Positions 26,195 to 35,386 of a stretch of DNA of 64,000 nucleotides are shown here, piece after piece. Made by a program: the position numbers and the translations under genes. The notes beneath the pieces are model-generated. The model saw only the letters and a list, made by a program, of their open reading frames with translations. It ran no database searches and had not been told where the DNA came from. The stretch is taken from NCBI GenBank assembly GCA_035293805.1, contig DATGMD010000060.1, positions 124,001-188,000 on the forward strand, read 5' to 3'. This DNA is from JAJPHF01 sp035293805. Lineage in GTDB: Bacteria > Chloroflexota > UBA6077 > JAJPHF01. Position 1 is the first letter of the stretch, and each line of letters opens with the position of its first letter.

Positions 26195-27823
26195 CTACCC
26201 CTCGGCCGGGTCGAGCTTGACGAAGAGGGGCTTGGGGGCGGGGAGCGGCTGGCCGGGCTGGGGGCTGCGAGCGTGCCAGCCCTGGGTCGCCAGGTCGTCT
26301 TGATGGCCGAGCAGGGCGTGCAGCCGCGCCGACGAGTGCGGCAGGTAGGGCGCGAACAGCACCTTCAGCCCGTCGATCAGGTAGAGCAGGCTGGTCAGCG
26401 TGGCCGCGCAGGCCGCGCGGTCCTCCTTGACCTGCTTCCAGGGCGCCCGCTCGTCGAAGTAGCGGTTGCCGTACTGCGCGAGCGTCATGATCTCGCGCAG
26501 CGGCTCCTTGAAGCGCGCGGCGCTGATTCCCGCCGCCACGGCGTCGAAGGTGGCCGCGACGCGCTCCACCACCGCCGGCTCCGGCGGCCCGCCGTCGGGC
26601 ACGCGGCCGTCGAAGTACCGCTGGAGGAACGTCAGGTTGCGGTGCACGAGGTTGCCGTAGGTGGCGACCAGCTCGTCGTTGTTGCGGCGGAAGAACTCGT
26701 CCATCGACCAGTCGGTGTCGCGCGTCTCGGGGAGGTTCGCGGCGATCATGTAGCGAATGGCGTCCGGGTCGTAGCGGGCGAGCAGCTCGGGCACCCAGAT
26801 GGCCCAGCCGCGGCTGGTCGAGATCTTCTGGCCTTCCAGGTTCATGTACTCGTTGGCCGGCACGTCGTAGGGCAGGTTCAGGCCGCCGCGCCCGAGCAGG
26901 ATGGCCGGCCAGATGATCGTGTGGAACGAGATGTTGTCCTTGCCGATGAAGTAGTAGCTGCGCACGTCCGGGTCTTCCCACCACGAGCGCCAGGCGTCGG
27001 GCGTGCCCTGGCGCTGCGCCCACTCCACGCTGGCCGAGAGGTAGCCGAGCACGGCCTCGAACCACACGTAGATGCGCTTGTCCTCGAAGCCCGGCACCGG
27101 TACCGGCACGCCCCACTCGATGTCGCGCGTGATCGGCCGCGGCTGGAGGCCGGCTTCGAGCAGGCCGAGCGTGAAGCGCTGGACCGTGGGCCGCCAGTAG
27201 TCCTTGTCCTTCACCCAGGCGAGGAGCTGCTCGTTGAAGGCGGTCAGGTTCAGGAAGAAGTGCTCGGTCTCGCGGAAGACGGGCGGCGTGCCGCAGAAGC
27301 GGCAGGCCGGATTGAGCAGCTCGTCTGGATCGAGCGGCCGGCCGCAGTTGTCGCACTGGTCGCCGCGCGCCCCCTCGAAGCCGCAGTGCGGGCAGGTGCC
27401 CTGCACGTAGCGGTCGGGCAGGAAGCGGCGGTCGACCTCGCAGTACGGCGAGACCATCGTCTGCTTGAAGATGTGGCCCCGGTCGAGCAACGTCCGGAAG
27501 ACCTCGTGAACGACGGCGCGGTGGTTGTCGGTGCCCGTGCGCGTGAACAGGTCGAAGCTGATGCCGAGCTTCGCCCAGCACTCGAGGAACTCGGTCTGGT
27601 AGCGGTCGGTGATGACGGCTGGCGGCACGCCCTCCTGCTCGGCGCGCACGGTGATCGGCGTGCCGTGCTCGTCGCTGCCCGACACCATGAGCACGTCGTG
27701 GCCCTGAAGGCGGTGGAAGCGGGCGAAGATGTCGGCCGGCAGGTAGGCGCCGGCGATGTGGCCGACGTGCAGCGAGCCGTTGGCGTAGGGCCAGGCGACG
27801 CAGACGAGGTAGCGATCAGGCAT
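26195..27823 (-). CDS. metG: Methionine--tRNA ligase
   Basis: Charges tRNA-Met with methionine in the cytoplasm. The product has 542 residues. The class I HIGH motif is HVGH (19-22) and the KMSKS motif is KISTS near residue 335. Two zinc-knuckle pairs are present, CPHCGF...CDNCGRP and CRFCG with its partners, as in the long MetG type. The C-terminal dimer (tRNA-bind) domain of some MetG proteins is absent. The start ATG is directly preceded by a heptamer repeat array (TGACTGCTG then ATG), leaving no obvious Shine-Dalgarno. Confidence 0.97.
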   Translation of the reverse strand: MPDRYLVCVAWPYANGSLHVGHIAGAYLPADIFARFHRLQGHDVLMVSGSDEHGTPITVRAEQEGVPPAVITDRYQTEFLECWAKLGISFDLFTRTGTDNHRAVVHEVFRTLLDRGHIFKQTMVSPYCEVDRRFLPDRYVQGTCPHCGFEGARGDQCDNCGRPLDPDELLNPACRFCGTPPVFRETEHFFLNLTAFNEQLLAWVKDKDYWRPTVQRFTLGLLEAGLQPRPITRDIEWGVPVPVPGFEDKRIYVWFEAVLGYLSASVEWAQRQGTPDAWRSWWEDPDVRSYYFIGKDNISFHTIIWPAILLGRGGLNLPYDVPANEYMNLEGQKISTSRGWAIWVPELLARYDPDAIRYMIAANLPETRDTDWSMDEFFRRNNDELVATYGNLVHRNLTFLQRYFDGRVPDGGPPEPAVVERVAATFDAVAAGISAARFKEPLREIMTLAQYGNRYFDERAPWKQVKEDRAACAATLTSLLYLIDGLKVLFAPYLPHSSARLHALLGHQDDLATQGWHARSPQPGQPLPAPKPLFVKLDPAEG

Positions 27824-28003
27824 CAGCAGTCAGCTTTCGGCGGTGAGCGATCAGCGTTCCGCGATCAGCGGTCAGCGATCAGCAGTCAGCCGCCAGGCTT
27901 CAGCGGTCATTGCACGCTCGGTCAGCCGCCGCATGGGGATACCCGAGGGCCGGCCGTGGAACGTGGGGCTGAAAGCTGACGGCTGATCGCTGATGGCTGA
28001 CCG
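27824..28003. repeat. Heptamer (GCTGANN-type) repeat array before metG
   Basis: Degenerate 7-base units such as GATCAGC, GGTCAGC and CAGTCAGC (minus-strand GCTGAYN) fill 27824-27910 and again 27969-28002, separated by a unique stretch. On the minus strand the array runs into the metG start codon. The same unit occurs before nuoL and nuoM. Confidence 0.8.
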
Positions 28004-28726
28004 CTACGCGTAGCGCCCGCGCCAATCGTTCCAGCGCACGCGCAGGACGTCGCGGATCATTCGGATTGTATCACGCAGCGGGCTGACCCGACTGCTGGCC
28101 TGGTAGTACCAGGCGATTGGCACCTCGACCAGGCGCAGCCGGCGCTTGCGGGCCAGGTAGAGCACCTCGACGTCGAAGCCGAAGCCGTCCACCGTGCTGG
28201 CGGCGAACAGCGACGCGGCGCTGGCGGCGGTGAACGCCTTGAAGCCGCACTGGGTGTCGTGCAGGCCTGGCACGGCCAGCAGGCGCACGAGCAGATTGAA
28301 GACGCGTCCCATGAGATGGCGCCGGTACGGCTCGCCGATGCGGCGGGCGCCGGCGCCCTCGCGCGTCGCCAGCGCCACGTCGGCGCCAGCGGCGAACGGT
28401 GCCAGGAGCTTCGGCAGCTCGTGCGCGGGCATCGAGAGGTCGGCGTCGCACATGACGCGCAGGGCGCCCCGCGCCTCCAGCATGCCGCGGCGCACGGCCG
28501 CGCCCTTGCCGCGGTGGGGCGCGCGGACCAGGCGCACGAGCGGGTCGGCGACGGCGGCGCGCTCGGTCACCGCAGCCGTGGCGTCGCGGCTGCCGTCGTC
28601 CACGACGACGATCTCGGCGCTGTACGCCTCGCCGCGCAGGAACTGGCCGAGCTGGGCGAGCGTGGCCGGGAGGCGCTCCGCCTCATTGTAGGCGGGGATC
28701 ACGATCGACACGAACGGCGCCGGCAT
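28004..28726 (-). CDS. Family 2 glycosyltransferase, dolichyl-phosphate glucosyltransferase-like
   Basis: About 240 residues from the ATG at 28726, with GGAG five bases upstream. A GT-A fold with the donor-binding text VSIVIPAYNEAERLPATL, VVDDGSRDAT and the metal-binding MCDADLSMP. The later sequence YRRHLMGRVFNLLVRLLAVPG and DTQCGFKAFT resembles ALG5-type enzymes that load glucose or mannose on a polyprenyl phosphate. There is no C-terminal membrane domain. It probably supplies a lipid-linked sugar, for which the GT39-like protein at 61.8 kb would be a natural user; that link is inference. Confidence 0.92.
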   Translation of the reverse strand: MPAPFVSIVIPAYNEAERLPATLAQLGQFLRGEAYSAEIVVVDDGSRDATAAVTERAAVADPLVRLVRAPHRGKGAAVRRGMLEARGALRVMCDADLSMPAHELPKLLAPFAAGADVALATREGAGARRIGEPYRRHLMGRVFNLLVRLLAVPGLHDTQCGFKAFTAASAASLFAASTVDGFGFDVEVLYLARKRRLRLVEVPIAWYYQASSRVSPLRDTIRMIRDVLRVRWNDWRGRYA

Positions 28727-28916
28727 CGCGCTCCGTCCACCTCGGCGGCGGTGTTGCTGCTCTCCACCATCATAGCGAAACGGGGGATTATGGGGTGCTG
28801 CGGTAGGCGCCGAGCACGCGGCCGCGTCAACGCCAGGGCCAGGATGGTCGCCGGTGGGGCACGGCCACGCTCCCTCACCAGTCTTGGCGAGCAGCCCGAG
28901 CACTCGGCCCGGGATA

Positions 28917-28949
28917 GTGGGTAGGTTTGGCGAAGCCAAACGTACCCAC
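28917..28949 (-). terminator. Strong hairpin after ctaG
   Basis: A near-perfect hairpin: seven pairs, one G-G mismatch, seven more pairs, around a three-base GAA loop. It lies 18 bases past the ctaG stop and about 190 bases before the glycosyltransferase start. No U-run follows, so it may act as a terminator, an RNA-stabilising 3' end or a protein-binding site. Confidence 0.55.
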
Positions 28950-28966
28950 CAACGTGGGCCGGCCGC

Positions 28967-29938
28967 TTAGACCTCGGCGGCCTGCTCGCGGCGCCGCGCC
29001 TCGCGCTCGGATGCACTGAGCCAGGCGAAGAACAGGCCCAGCGCCGCCAGCAGGTGGACCAGACCCGCAGGGATCCACATCAGCAGGCCCGCGAGCTGCT
29101 GGTCGTCTATCGGGCTGAGCCCCCAGGCGGCCTCGCGCGACGTGTAGGCCGGGTACCAGGGCGTCTGGGCGAAGGTGAGCAGCACGCCGAGCAGGCCGCC
29201 CTGGAAGCCGGCCGTGAACACGTACAGGACGCCGGCGCCGTGGCCGAGGCGGCCCGGGCGTCCGGGGTGCAGGGCCGTCCACCAGAACAGCAGCGCGCTG
29301 GCGAGCAGCGAGGCATGCTCCAGGGCGTGGATCGGCGTGCTGGCGAGCGCCGCCTGGTAGGGGCCCGGCAGGTGCCAGAGCCAGACCGCCGCCGCGTACA
29401 GCCCCCACACGATCCCGGGCTGGCTCAGCCACCGCCAGGCGGCGCGGACCGGCCGCGCGCCGCGCCACCAGCGCCCAACCGCTTGCCGCTGGCCTCGGCG
29501 CAGCGACCAGAGGGCCGGCACCAGCGGCGCGCCGAGCACGAGCAGAGGCGCGGCTACCAGCATGAGAATGAGGTGCTGGACCATGTGCGCCGCGAACAGC
29601 GCATCGGACAGCGCGTCCAGCGGCGAGACGAGCGCGACCGCGATCGCCGCCAGGCCGGCGGCGTAGGCGGCGGCCTGCCAGGTGCGGATGCCGCGGCCGG
29701 TCCCCACCCGGCGCCAGTAGGTGCGCAGCCCGCGCGCGTACACGGCTGCCGCCACGACCAGGCCGAGGAGCACCAGCGGGTCCCAGGCCCACGCCGTCCA
29801 CACGTCGCCCGGCGTGGGCGGGGCGCCCGTCGCCGCCAGCGCGGGGTGGCCGTGCCCGCTGGCGGCGAGCGCCAGCGACGCCGCGACGAGCGTGGGCGCC
29901 GCGATGGTCGGGCTACGTCCGCTGGCGAATCTGGTCAT
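28967..29938 (-). CDS. ctaG: Cytochrome c oxidase assembly factor CtaG (Caa3 type)
   Basis: The 323-residue protein has an N-terminal signal-like segment and about seven hydrophobic segments. Family motifs include VSPLDALSDALFAAHMVQHL, LLVLGAPLVPALWSLRR, LWHLPGPYQAAL and HALEHASLLASALLFWW. The conserved His residues fit copper handling during CuB-site assembly of caa3-type cytochrome oxidases. No oxidase subunit genes are in the window. It is divergent from the F420-type oxidoreductase gene at 30083. Confidence 0.9.
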   Translation of the reverse strand: MTRFASGRSPTIAAPTLVAASLALAASGHGHPALAATGAPPTPGDVWTAWAWDPLVLLGLVVAAAVYARGLRTYWRRVGTGRGIRTWQAAAYAAGLAAIAVALVSPLDALSDALFAAHMVQHLILMLVAAPLLVLGAPLVPALWSLRRGQRQAVGRWWRGARPVRAAWRWLSQPGIVWGLYAAAVWLWHLPGPYQAALASTPIHALEHASLLASALLFWWTALHPGRPGRLGHGAGVLYVFTAGFQGGLLGVLLTFAQTPWYPAYTSREAAWGLSPIDDQQLAGLLMWIPAGLVHLLAALGLFFAWLSASEREARRREQAAEV

Positions 29939-30082
29939 GCCTCGGCCGCGGGCCTCCTACTGGAGTGTACCGACACGGCGCGGGCAGGCGGAGGTTTCGC
30001 GGGCGCCCTCGGCTTGTGGCATGCGGCCTGCGTCGATTCCGGAGACGCGCGGACCAACGCGCATGGCGAGCAGGAGGGACTC

Positions 30083-31090
30083 ATGGTGCAGCTAGGTTGG
30101 AAGGCGGGACCGGAGCAGTACCCGCCCATGGAGCTACTGGACTACGCGGTGACGGCCGAGCAGGCCGGCTTCGACATCATCGACGTGAGCGACCACTTTC
30201 ACCCCTGGTCCGAGTCGGGCCAGGCGTGCTTTACGTGGACCTGGCTCGGCGCCGCGGCGGTGAAGACCAGCCGCATACACCTGGGGACCGGCGTGACCTG
30301 CCCCATCATCCGCTACCACCCGGCGGTGATCGCGCAGGCGGCGGCCACGCTCGGCTGCATGGCGCCCGGGCGCGCTTATCTCGGCGTCGGCACGGGCGAG
30401 GCGCTGAACGAGTACGCGGCCACGCACGTCTGGCCGACGTATTCCGAGCGGCAGGAGCGCCTGGCCGAGGCGATCGCGCTGATCCGCGAGCTGTGGCAGG
30501 GCGAGCCCGTGAGCTTCGATGGCTGCTACTACCGCACGCGCGGGGCGAAGCTCTATACCCGCCCGGCCCAGCCGGTGCCGCTCTACGTCTCCAGCATGGT
30601 GCCCGAAAGCGCGCGCTTCGCCGGCCGCCACGGCGACGGCCTGATCACCGTCGGCGGCGACCAGCCGGAGACCTATCAGAAGATCCTGCGCGAGTTCGAG
30701 GCGGGCGCGCGGGAGGCGGGCAAGGACCCGGCGCGCATGCCACGGCTGATCGAGCTGAACGTGGCCTACACCGACGACGAGGCGAGCGCGGTGCAGGCGC
30801 AGCAGAAGTACTGGGCGGGCGCCTTCGTGCCGGCCCTCTTCGCGCAGAAGATCTACACGCCGGCCATGTCGGCCAAGAACGGCAAGGTGGTGGGCGCCGA
30901 CACGCTGAAGCAGATGATGTGCATCTCGCCCGATCCCGAGCAGCACCGCCGCTTCGCCCAGCAGTACGTCGAGCTCGGCTTCACGCACCTGTTCTTCCAC
31001 TCGGCCGGCCCCGACCAGCGGGCCTTCCTGGAGCGGTACGGGCGCGACGTGCTGCCGCGCCTGCGCGGGGCGCAGCGGGCGGCCGCGTAG
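30083..31090 (+). CDS. LLM-class F420-dependent oxidoreductase, glucose-6-phosphate dehydrogenase-like
   Basis: About 335 residues from the ATG at 30083, preceded by CAGGAGGG. The luciferase-like TIM barrel is clear: LGWKAGPEQYPPMELLDYAV, then VSDHFHPWSESGQACFTWTW, RIHLGTGVTCPIIRYHPAV and GRAYLGVGTGEALNE. The SDHFHPW motif and the ending HLFFHSAGPDQ match the F420-dependent glucose-6-phosphate dehydrogenase subgroup (Fgd/TIGR03557). The enzyme would use the deazaflavin F420; the exact substrate is open. It implies that the organism makes F420. Confidence 0.9.
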   Translation: MVQLGWKAGPEQYPPMELLDYAVTAEQAGFDIIDVSDHFHPWSESGQACFTWTWLGAAAVKTSRIHLGTGVTCPIIRYHPAVIAQAAATLGCMAPGRAYLGVGTGEALNEYAATHVWPTYSERQERLAEAIALIRELWQGEPVSFDGCYYRTRGAKLYTRPAQPVPLYVSSMVPESARFAGRHGDGLITVGGDQPETYQKILREFEAGAREAGKDPARMPRLIELNVAYTDDEASAVQAQQKYWAGAFVPALFAQKIYTPAMSAKNGKVVGADTLKQMMCISPDPEQHRRFAQQYVELGFTHLFFHSAGPDQRAFLERYGRDVLPRLRGAQRAAA

Positions 31091-31136
31091 AGCGGTGATA
31101 CGCGAGCCCGCCCGGCGGGACGCTTACCGGGGCGCG

Positions 31137-31275
31137 CCCTCACCCCGACCCTCTCCCAGGGGGAGAGGGGGTAGGACGAGGGACCGCCCTCACCCCAGCC
31201 CTCTCCCAGGGGGAGGGGGGGAGGGGACGGAGGCGCGCCCTTCACCCCGGCCGTCTCCGGGGGGCGAGGGGGTAC
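31137..31275. repeat. Three tandem CCCTCACCCC-type G/C-rich palindromes
   Basis: Three units of about 38 bases (31137-31174, 31187-31225, 31237-31275) share the layout CCCTCACCCC, CCCTCTCCC, GGGGGAGAGGGGG, each able to form a C-stem/G-stem hairpin. They lie between the F420-type oxidoreductase and the convergent MFS gene. They resemble widely dispersed REP-like sequences and may act as bidirectional 3' hairpins. Confidence 0.75.
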
Positions 31276-31346
31276 GGGAACTCCAGCGCTAGATTCGGTA
31301 TAAGCGGCTCCTCCGCGGCATGCCCCGGAGGCCGGGTGCGGAAGCG

Positions 31347-33389
31347 TCAGGCGGCGATGACCTGGTCGGCGCGGTCGTCGGCCGTGAGGCCGAGGGCGAG
31401 CTGCCGGAGCGCAGCGGCCAGCTCGGCGTGGCGCTCCGGCGCCCAGCCGGCCAGCAGCTGGGCCAGCCCCTCGCGCCGCGCCGCGAGCAGCCGGTCGAGC
31501 ACCTCACGGCCGTGAGGCGTGAGCGCGACACAGACCGGGCCCTCGCCGCGCGCGCTGTCGTCGACCTCTACCAGGCCATTCTCTCGCAGCTGTGTCAGGT
31601 AGGGCAGGAGCTTCGCGGCGGGCACGCGTGCTCGCTTCGCCAGGAACGCCAGTGTGGCGGGGGCCTGCTCGTCGAGGCGGAAGAGCAGCCAGCAGCAGCC
31701 GGGGGGCAGATCCACGCCCGCCCGGGCCGCCAGGCGCTCGTAGATCGGGCGGAGCTGCTCGCGGCCGGCGAGCACGCTCAGGGCGCGGGCGATCTCGTCG
31801 AGCGAGTCGCGGTCCTGCGGCATGCCGAACGTCTCGCCCGGATCGGTCGCCCCGGCGGTCTGCCGCAGCGGCACCTCGGGCAATGCCAGGGCGAGCAGGA
31901 ACCCAAGGAGCGCGAAGGGCACCGCGGCCAGGAAGACGGGCTGGAGCGACGCGGCGTACGCCTGGACGAAGCCGGAGTGGATCGCCGGGGGCAGCTGTGC
32001 GAGGGTGGCGGGGTCCGTCGCGGCCACGTCCAGCCCCGCCCCGGGCGCGGCCGCGCCCGGGGGCAGGAACCGCTGCATGTTGGCGCCCAGCAGGTTGTTG
32101 AAGATCGCGCCGAACAGGGCGACGCCGAACACGCTGCCGATCGAGCGAAAGAACGTGGCGCCCGACGTCGCCGCGCCAAGGTCGCGGTAGTCCACGGCGT
32201 TCTGCACCGCGATGATCAGCACCTGCATCACCAGCCCGAGGCCGAGGCCCAGGACCAGCATGTAGGCCGACGTGAGCACCGCGCTGGTAGCCGCGTCCAT
32301 CCGCGACAACAGGTAGAGCCCTACGGCCATGGTGGCCAGGCCCACGATCGGGAACAGCTTGTAGCGCCCCCAGCGGCTGATGAGCTGCCCGCTGCCGATA
32401 GACGTGACGAGCAGGCCGGCCATCAGCGGCACCATGCGGAGCCCGGACAGCGTCGGGCTGACGCCCTGCACGACTTGCAGGAACAGCGGGAGGAAGGTCG
32501 TCGTGCCGAGCAGCGCGAAGCCGACGACGAAGCTGATGGCGCTCGCCAGCGCGAACACGCGGCGGCGGAACAGCGCGAGCGGCAGGACCGGCTCGGCCGC
32601 GCGCCGCTCAACGATGACGAACAGCACGCCCAAGACGACCGCGGCCACCGCCAGGCCCACGACCGGCGGCGAGGCCCAGGGATAGACGCTGCCGCCGAAC
32701 GTGGTGAACAGCACCGCGCAGGTCGTCGCCGCGGCCAGCAGCGCGGTGCCCGCGTAGTCGATGCGGTGCTGGATGTGGCGGGCGAGCGCTGGCAGGGTGA
32801 GGCCCGTCACCACGAGCGCCACCACCCCGATCGGCAGGTTCACGTAGAACACCCAGCGCCACGACAGGTGGTCCACGAAGAAGCCGCCCAGGAGCGGCCC
32901 GGCGACGCTGGTGACGCCGAAGACCGAGCCGAAGATGCCCTGGTAGCGGCCGCGCTCGCGGGGCGAGACCACGTCGGCGACGATCGCCTGCGACGTGACG
33001 ATGAGGCCGCCGCCGCCCAGCCCTTGGAGCCCCCGAAACAGGATCAGGTGCCACATGGTCCGGCTCAACCCGCACAGCGCCGAGCCGACCAGGAAGAGGA
33101 CGATGGTGGTCTGGTACACGCGCTTGCGGCCATACAGATCGCCCAGCTTGCCCCACAGCGGCGTCGACGCCGTCGAGGCGAGGAGGTAGGCGGTCACCAC
33201 CCACGACAGGTGCTCCAGGCCGCCGAGGTCGCCGACGATCGTGGGCAGCGCGGTGGCGACGATCGTCTGGTCGAGCGCGCCCAGCAGCATGCCGAGCAGC
33301 AGCCCGCTGAAGATGACCAGCACCTGCCGGTGGCTCAGCCGGCCGGCCGTCGCGAGGGGTGCGGTAGTGGGCAGAGCGTTCGCGCTCAC
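31347..33389 (-). CDS. DHA2-family MFS exporter with C-terminal MarR-like domain
   Basis: About 680 residues from the GTG at 33389, with GGAGG before it. Residues 1-510 are an EmrB/QacA-type multidrug exporter with about 14 hydrophobic segments; LGALDQTIVATALPTIVGDL and WVVTAYLLASTASTPLWGKL are diagnostic. Residues from about 530 to the end form a soluble winged-helix domain of the MarR type: LAKRARVPAAKLLPYLTQL, ENGLVEVDD and ALTPHGREVLDRLLAARREG. The fusion puts a regulator-like domain on the cytoplasmic side of the transporter. Whether it still binds DNA is unknown. The stress-protein gene lies 84 bases upstream on the same strand. Confidence 0.9.
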   Translation of the reverse strand: MSANALPTTAPLATAGRLSHRQVLVIFSGLLLGMLLGALDQTIVATALPTIVGDLGGLEHLSWVVTAYLLASTASTPLWGKLGDLYGRKRVYQTTIVLFLVGSALCGLSRTMWHLILFRGLQGLGGGGLIVTSQAIVADVVSPRERGRYQGIFGSVFGVTSVAGPLLGGFFVDHLSWRWVFYVNLPIGVVALVVTGLTLPALARHIQHRIDYAGTALLAAATTCAVLFTTFGGSVYPWASPPVVGLAVAAVVLGVLFVIVERRAAEPVLPLALFRRRVFALASAISFVVGFALLGTTTFLPLFLQVVQGVSPTLSGLRMVPLMAGLLVTSIGSGQLISRWGRYKLFPIVGLATMAVGLYLLSRMDAATSAVLTSAYMLVLGLGLGLVMQVLIIAVQNAVDYRDLGAATSGATFFRSIGSVFGVALFGAIFNNLLGANMQRFLPPGAAAPGAGLDVAATDPATLAQLPPAIHSGFVQAYAASLQPVFLAAVPFALLGFLLALALPEVPLRQTAGATDPGETFGMPQDRDSLDEIARALSVLAGREQLRPIYERLAARAGVDLPPGCCWLLFRLDEQAPATLAFLAKRARVPAAKLLPYLTQLRENGLVEVDDSARGEGPVCVALTPHGREVLDRLLAARREGLAQLLAGWAPERHAELAAALRQLALGLTADDRADQVIAA

Positions 33390-33472
33390 GGCTGCCTCCG
33401 GTGGTCGATGGCCGCGGGAAACCAGCCGGCGCCCGGGGGGCCTGGCTGGGCGGGGGGCGGGGCGCGGGCCGA

Positions 33473-34021
33473 CTAGGTTCCGCGATGCGGCAGGCCGTAG
33501 TACGGATCGCCGATGGTGGATGGCTCGCGCTGCTCGACGTCGTAGGCGCCGTAGCGGCGAAGCAGCGCGCGCGCCTCGTCGTAGCGCCCGCCCGCGCGGA
33601 CGGTCACGAGCGTGCGGCCGCCGTGGACCTCCTGCTCGTACCAGCGCGCCTCCTCCTCGGGCACGCCCATGTTCACCAAGCCGCTGGCCAGGGCGCCGAT
33701 GCTGGCGCCGACGGCGGCGCCCACCAGCGAGGCGATCAGCGCGCCCGCGCCGATGAACGGCCCGACGCCGGGGATCACGAACGAGCCGAGGCCGACCAGC
33801 CAGCCCGCGGCGCCGCCCAGCACGCCGCCGGCCACCGCCGGCCCGGCGGAGCCGAAGTTCGCGTTGTCCTTCTCTTCGCCGGCTCGGGCGTGGTCCGTAT
33901 CCGGCATCAGGATGCTGATGTCGTCCACGGCGAACCCCGTGTCTTTGAGCGCCTCGATGGCGTTGCCGGCCGCGGCGCGGTCGCGGAACACGCCCACCGC
34001 CGCCTTCCGTTCGTCGGTCAT
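33473..34021 (-). CDS. General stress protein 17M-like membrane-associated protein
   Basis: About 182 residues from the ATG at 34021, preceded by GGGAGGAG. The N-terminal ferredoxin-like domain starts KAAVGVFRDRAAAGNAIEAL and DDISILMPD, as in the general stress protein 17M (YflT) family. A central Gly/Ala-rich hydrophobic region (about 65-125) follows, then EEEARWYEQEVHGGRTLVTV. The role of the family is unknown; members are stress-induced in Bacillus. It is divergent from the Ca2+/H+ antiporter gene and lies upstream of the MFS gene. Confidence 0.85.
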   Translation of the reverse strand: MTDERKAAVGVFRDRAAAGNAIEALKDTGFAVDDISILMPDTDHARAGEEKDNANFGSAGPAVAGGVLGGAAGWLVGLGSFVIPGVGPFIGAGALIASLVGAAVGASIGALASGLVNMGVPEEEARWYEQEVHGGRTLVTVRAGGRYDEARALLRRYGAYDVEQREPSTIGDPYYGLPHRGT

Positions 34022-34168
34022 CGTCGTCTCTCCTCCCGCTTGCTGCCGCGTCATCCCGAGGGCAAGCTGTGATGCCTGGGCGCAGACACCGTGCCAGGCG
34101 GCGCCGGCCCGCGGCAGCGCAGGCCGGCCGCGGGCATACGACGTGCACAGCGGGCGAGGCCCCAGCGA

Positions 34169-35311
34169 GTGCTCGTGATAGGGAGAACTGGCGGCTTGCC
34201 CAGGTGGTTCTACGCGCTGCTGCTCCTGACGCCGGCCGCGCTCGCCGCGGGCGCGGCCCGGCTGCCGCCGCTGGTTGTGTTCGCGGTGTCGGCGGCCAGC
34301 CTGGTGCCGCTGGCCTGGCTCATCGGCAGGGCCACGGAGGAGGTCGCACACCACCTCGGCCCGCGCTACGGGGGGCTGCTCAACGCCACGTTCGGCAACA
34401 CCGCGGAGCTGATCATCACGGCGCTAGCGATCCACCGCGGCCTGCTCACGCTGGTCAAGGCGTCGATCACGGGCTCGATCATCTCCAACACGCTGTTCAG
34501 CCTCGGGCTGTCGCTGCTGGTGGGCGGCTTTCGCAACGGGCGGCAGGGGTTCGACTCCCGCGATACCAGCTTGAACGCGGCCATGATGATCCTGGCCGTG
34601 GCCAGCCTCTACCTGCCTGCCATCTTTGCCAGCTCGGTGCGCGAGCACGCCGTGATCGAGGAGCTGAGCCTGTTCATCGCCGGGGTCCTGCTCGTCACCT
34701 ACGCTGGGTACGTCGCCTACACCGTGACCCAGGGCCACTCCGCGGAAGATATCGTTCCCAACGTCGGAGCGGAGTCCGGCGTTGCCACGGCGGGCGCGCG
34801 GGCCGCGCCCGGCGGCGCGGCGTCGTCGGCGCGGGCGCCGCTCTGGAGCCGGCGGCGCGGCCTGCTGGTGCTGGCGGCGGCGGGCGCGGGCGCGGCGATC
34901 AGCGGCGACCTGCTGGTCGACTCGGTGGAGCCGGTCATCGCGCAGCTCGGGTGGAGCGAGCTGTTCGTGGGCGTCATCATCGTACCGTTGGTGGGGAATG
35001 CGGCCGAGTACTTCAGCGCGGTCCAGATGGCCTGGCGCGATCGCCTCGACGTGACGCTCTCCATCGCCGCGGGGTCGAGCACCCAGGTGGCACTGTTCGT
35101 GGCGCCCGTGCTCGTGTTCCTCAGCCTGGCGCTCGGCCATCCCATGGATGTGATCTTCACGCCGTTGGAGCTGGCCATCCTGGGCCTGGCCACGGCCATC
35201 TTCGCTTACGTGAGCATGGACGGGAAGTCGAACTGGCTCGAAGGAATGCAGCTCCTGGCCGTGTACCTGGTCGCCGTGCTCGCCTTTTACTTCCTGCCCG
35301 TGCCGCCGTAA
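34169..35311 (+). CDS. Calcium/proton antiporter, Cax family
   Basis: About 380 residues with two homologous halves, each with the Na/Ca exchanger alpha-repeat: GGLLNATFGNTAELIITALA and PLVGNAAEYFSAVQMAW. About 11 hydrophobic segments are visible, with an Ala/Gly-rich loop (about residues 200-225) between halves. It exports Ca2+ in exchange for H+. The start is uncertain: GTG codons at 34169 and 34175 and a TTG at 34196, the last with GGGAGA before it, are all possible. A degraded fragment of a related gene lies at 61.6 kb. Confidence 0.92.
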   Translation: MLVIGRTGGLPRWFYALLLLTPAALAAGAARLPPLVVFAVSAASLVPLAWLIGRATEEVAHHLGPRYGGLLNATFGNTAELIITALAIHRGLLTLVKASITGSIISNTLFSLGLSLLVGGFRNGRQGFDSRDTSLNAAMMILAVASLYLPAIFASSVREHAVIEELSLFIAGVLLVTYAGYVAYTVTQGHSAEDIVPNVGAESGVATAGARAAPGGAASSARAPLWSRRRGLLVLAAAGAGAAISGDLLVDSVEPVIAQLGWSELFVGVIIVPLVGNAAEYFSAVQMAWRDRLDVTLSIAAGSSTQVALFVAPVLVFLSLALGHPMDVIFTPLELAILGLATAIFAYVSMDGKSNWLEGMQLLAVYLVAVLAFYFLPVPP

Positions 35312-35386
35312 AGACTTGCCGAGCGAGGCTCGCCGCCCGTATGCACAACGGGTAGACTTCGGTCTCTCTAAAAGGGGAAACGGCTC

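Noticed and set aside
31320..33476. A 718-codon open frame opposite the MFS gene
   Set aside because: It is an Arg/Gln/His-rich shadow of a well-supported transporter gene; high-GC codon bias opens long antisense frames. Similar long antisense frames at 22675-24054, 26273-27979, 44118-45932, 52853-54529 and 54965-56659 were rejected for the same reason.
34546..34562. GGTTCGACTCCC resembling a tRNA T-arm
   Set aside because: It lies inside the Ca2+/H+ antiporter gene, and no acceptor or anticodon stem can be built around it.
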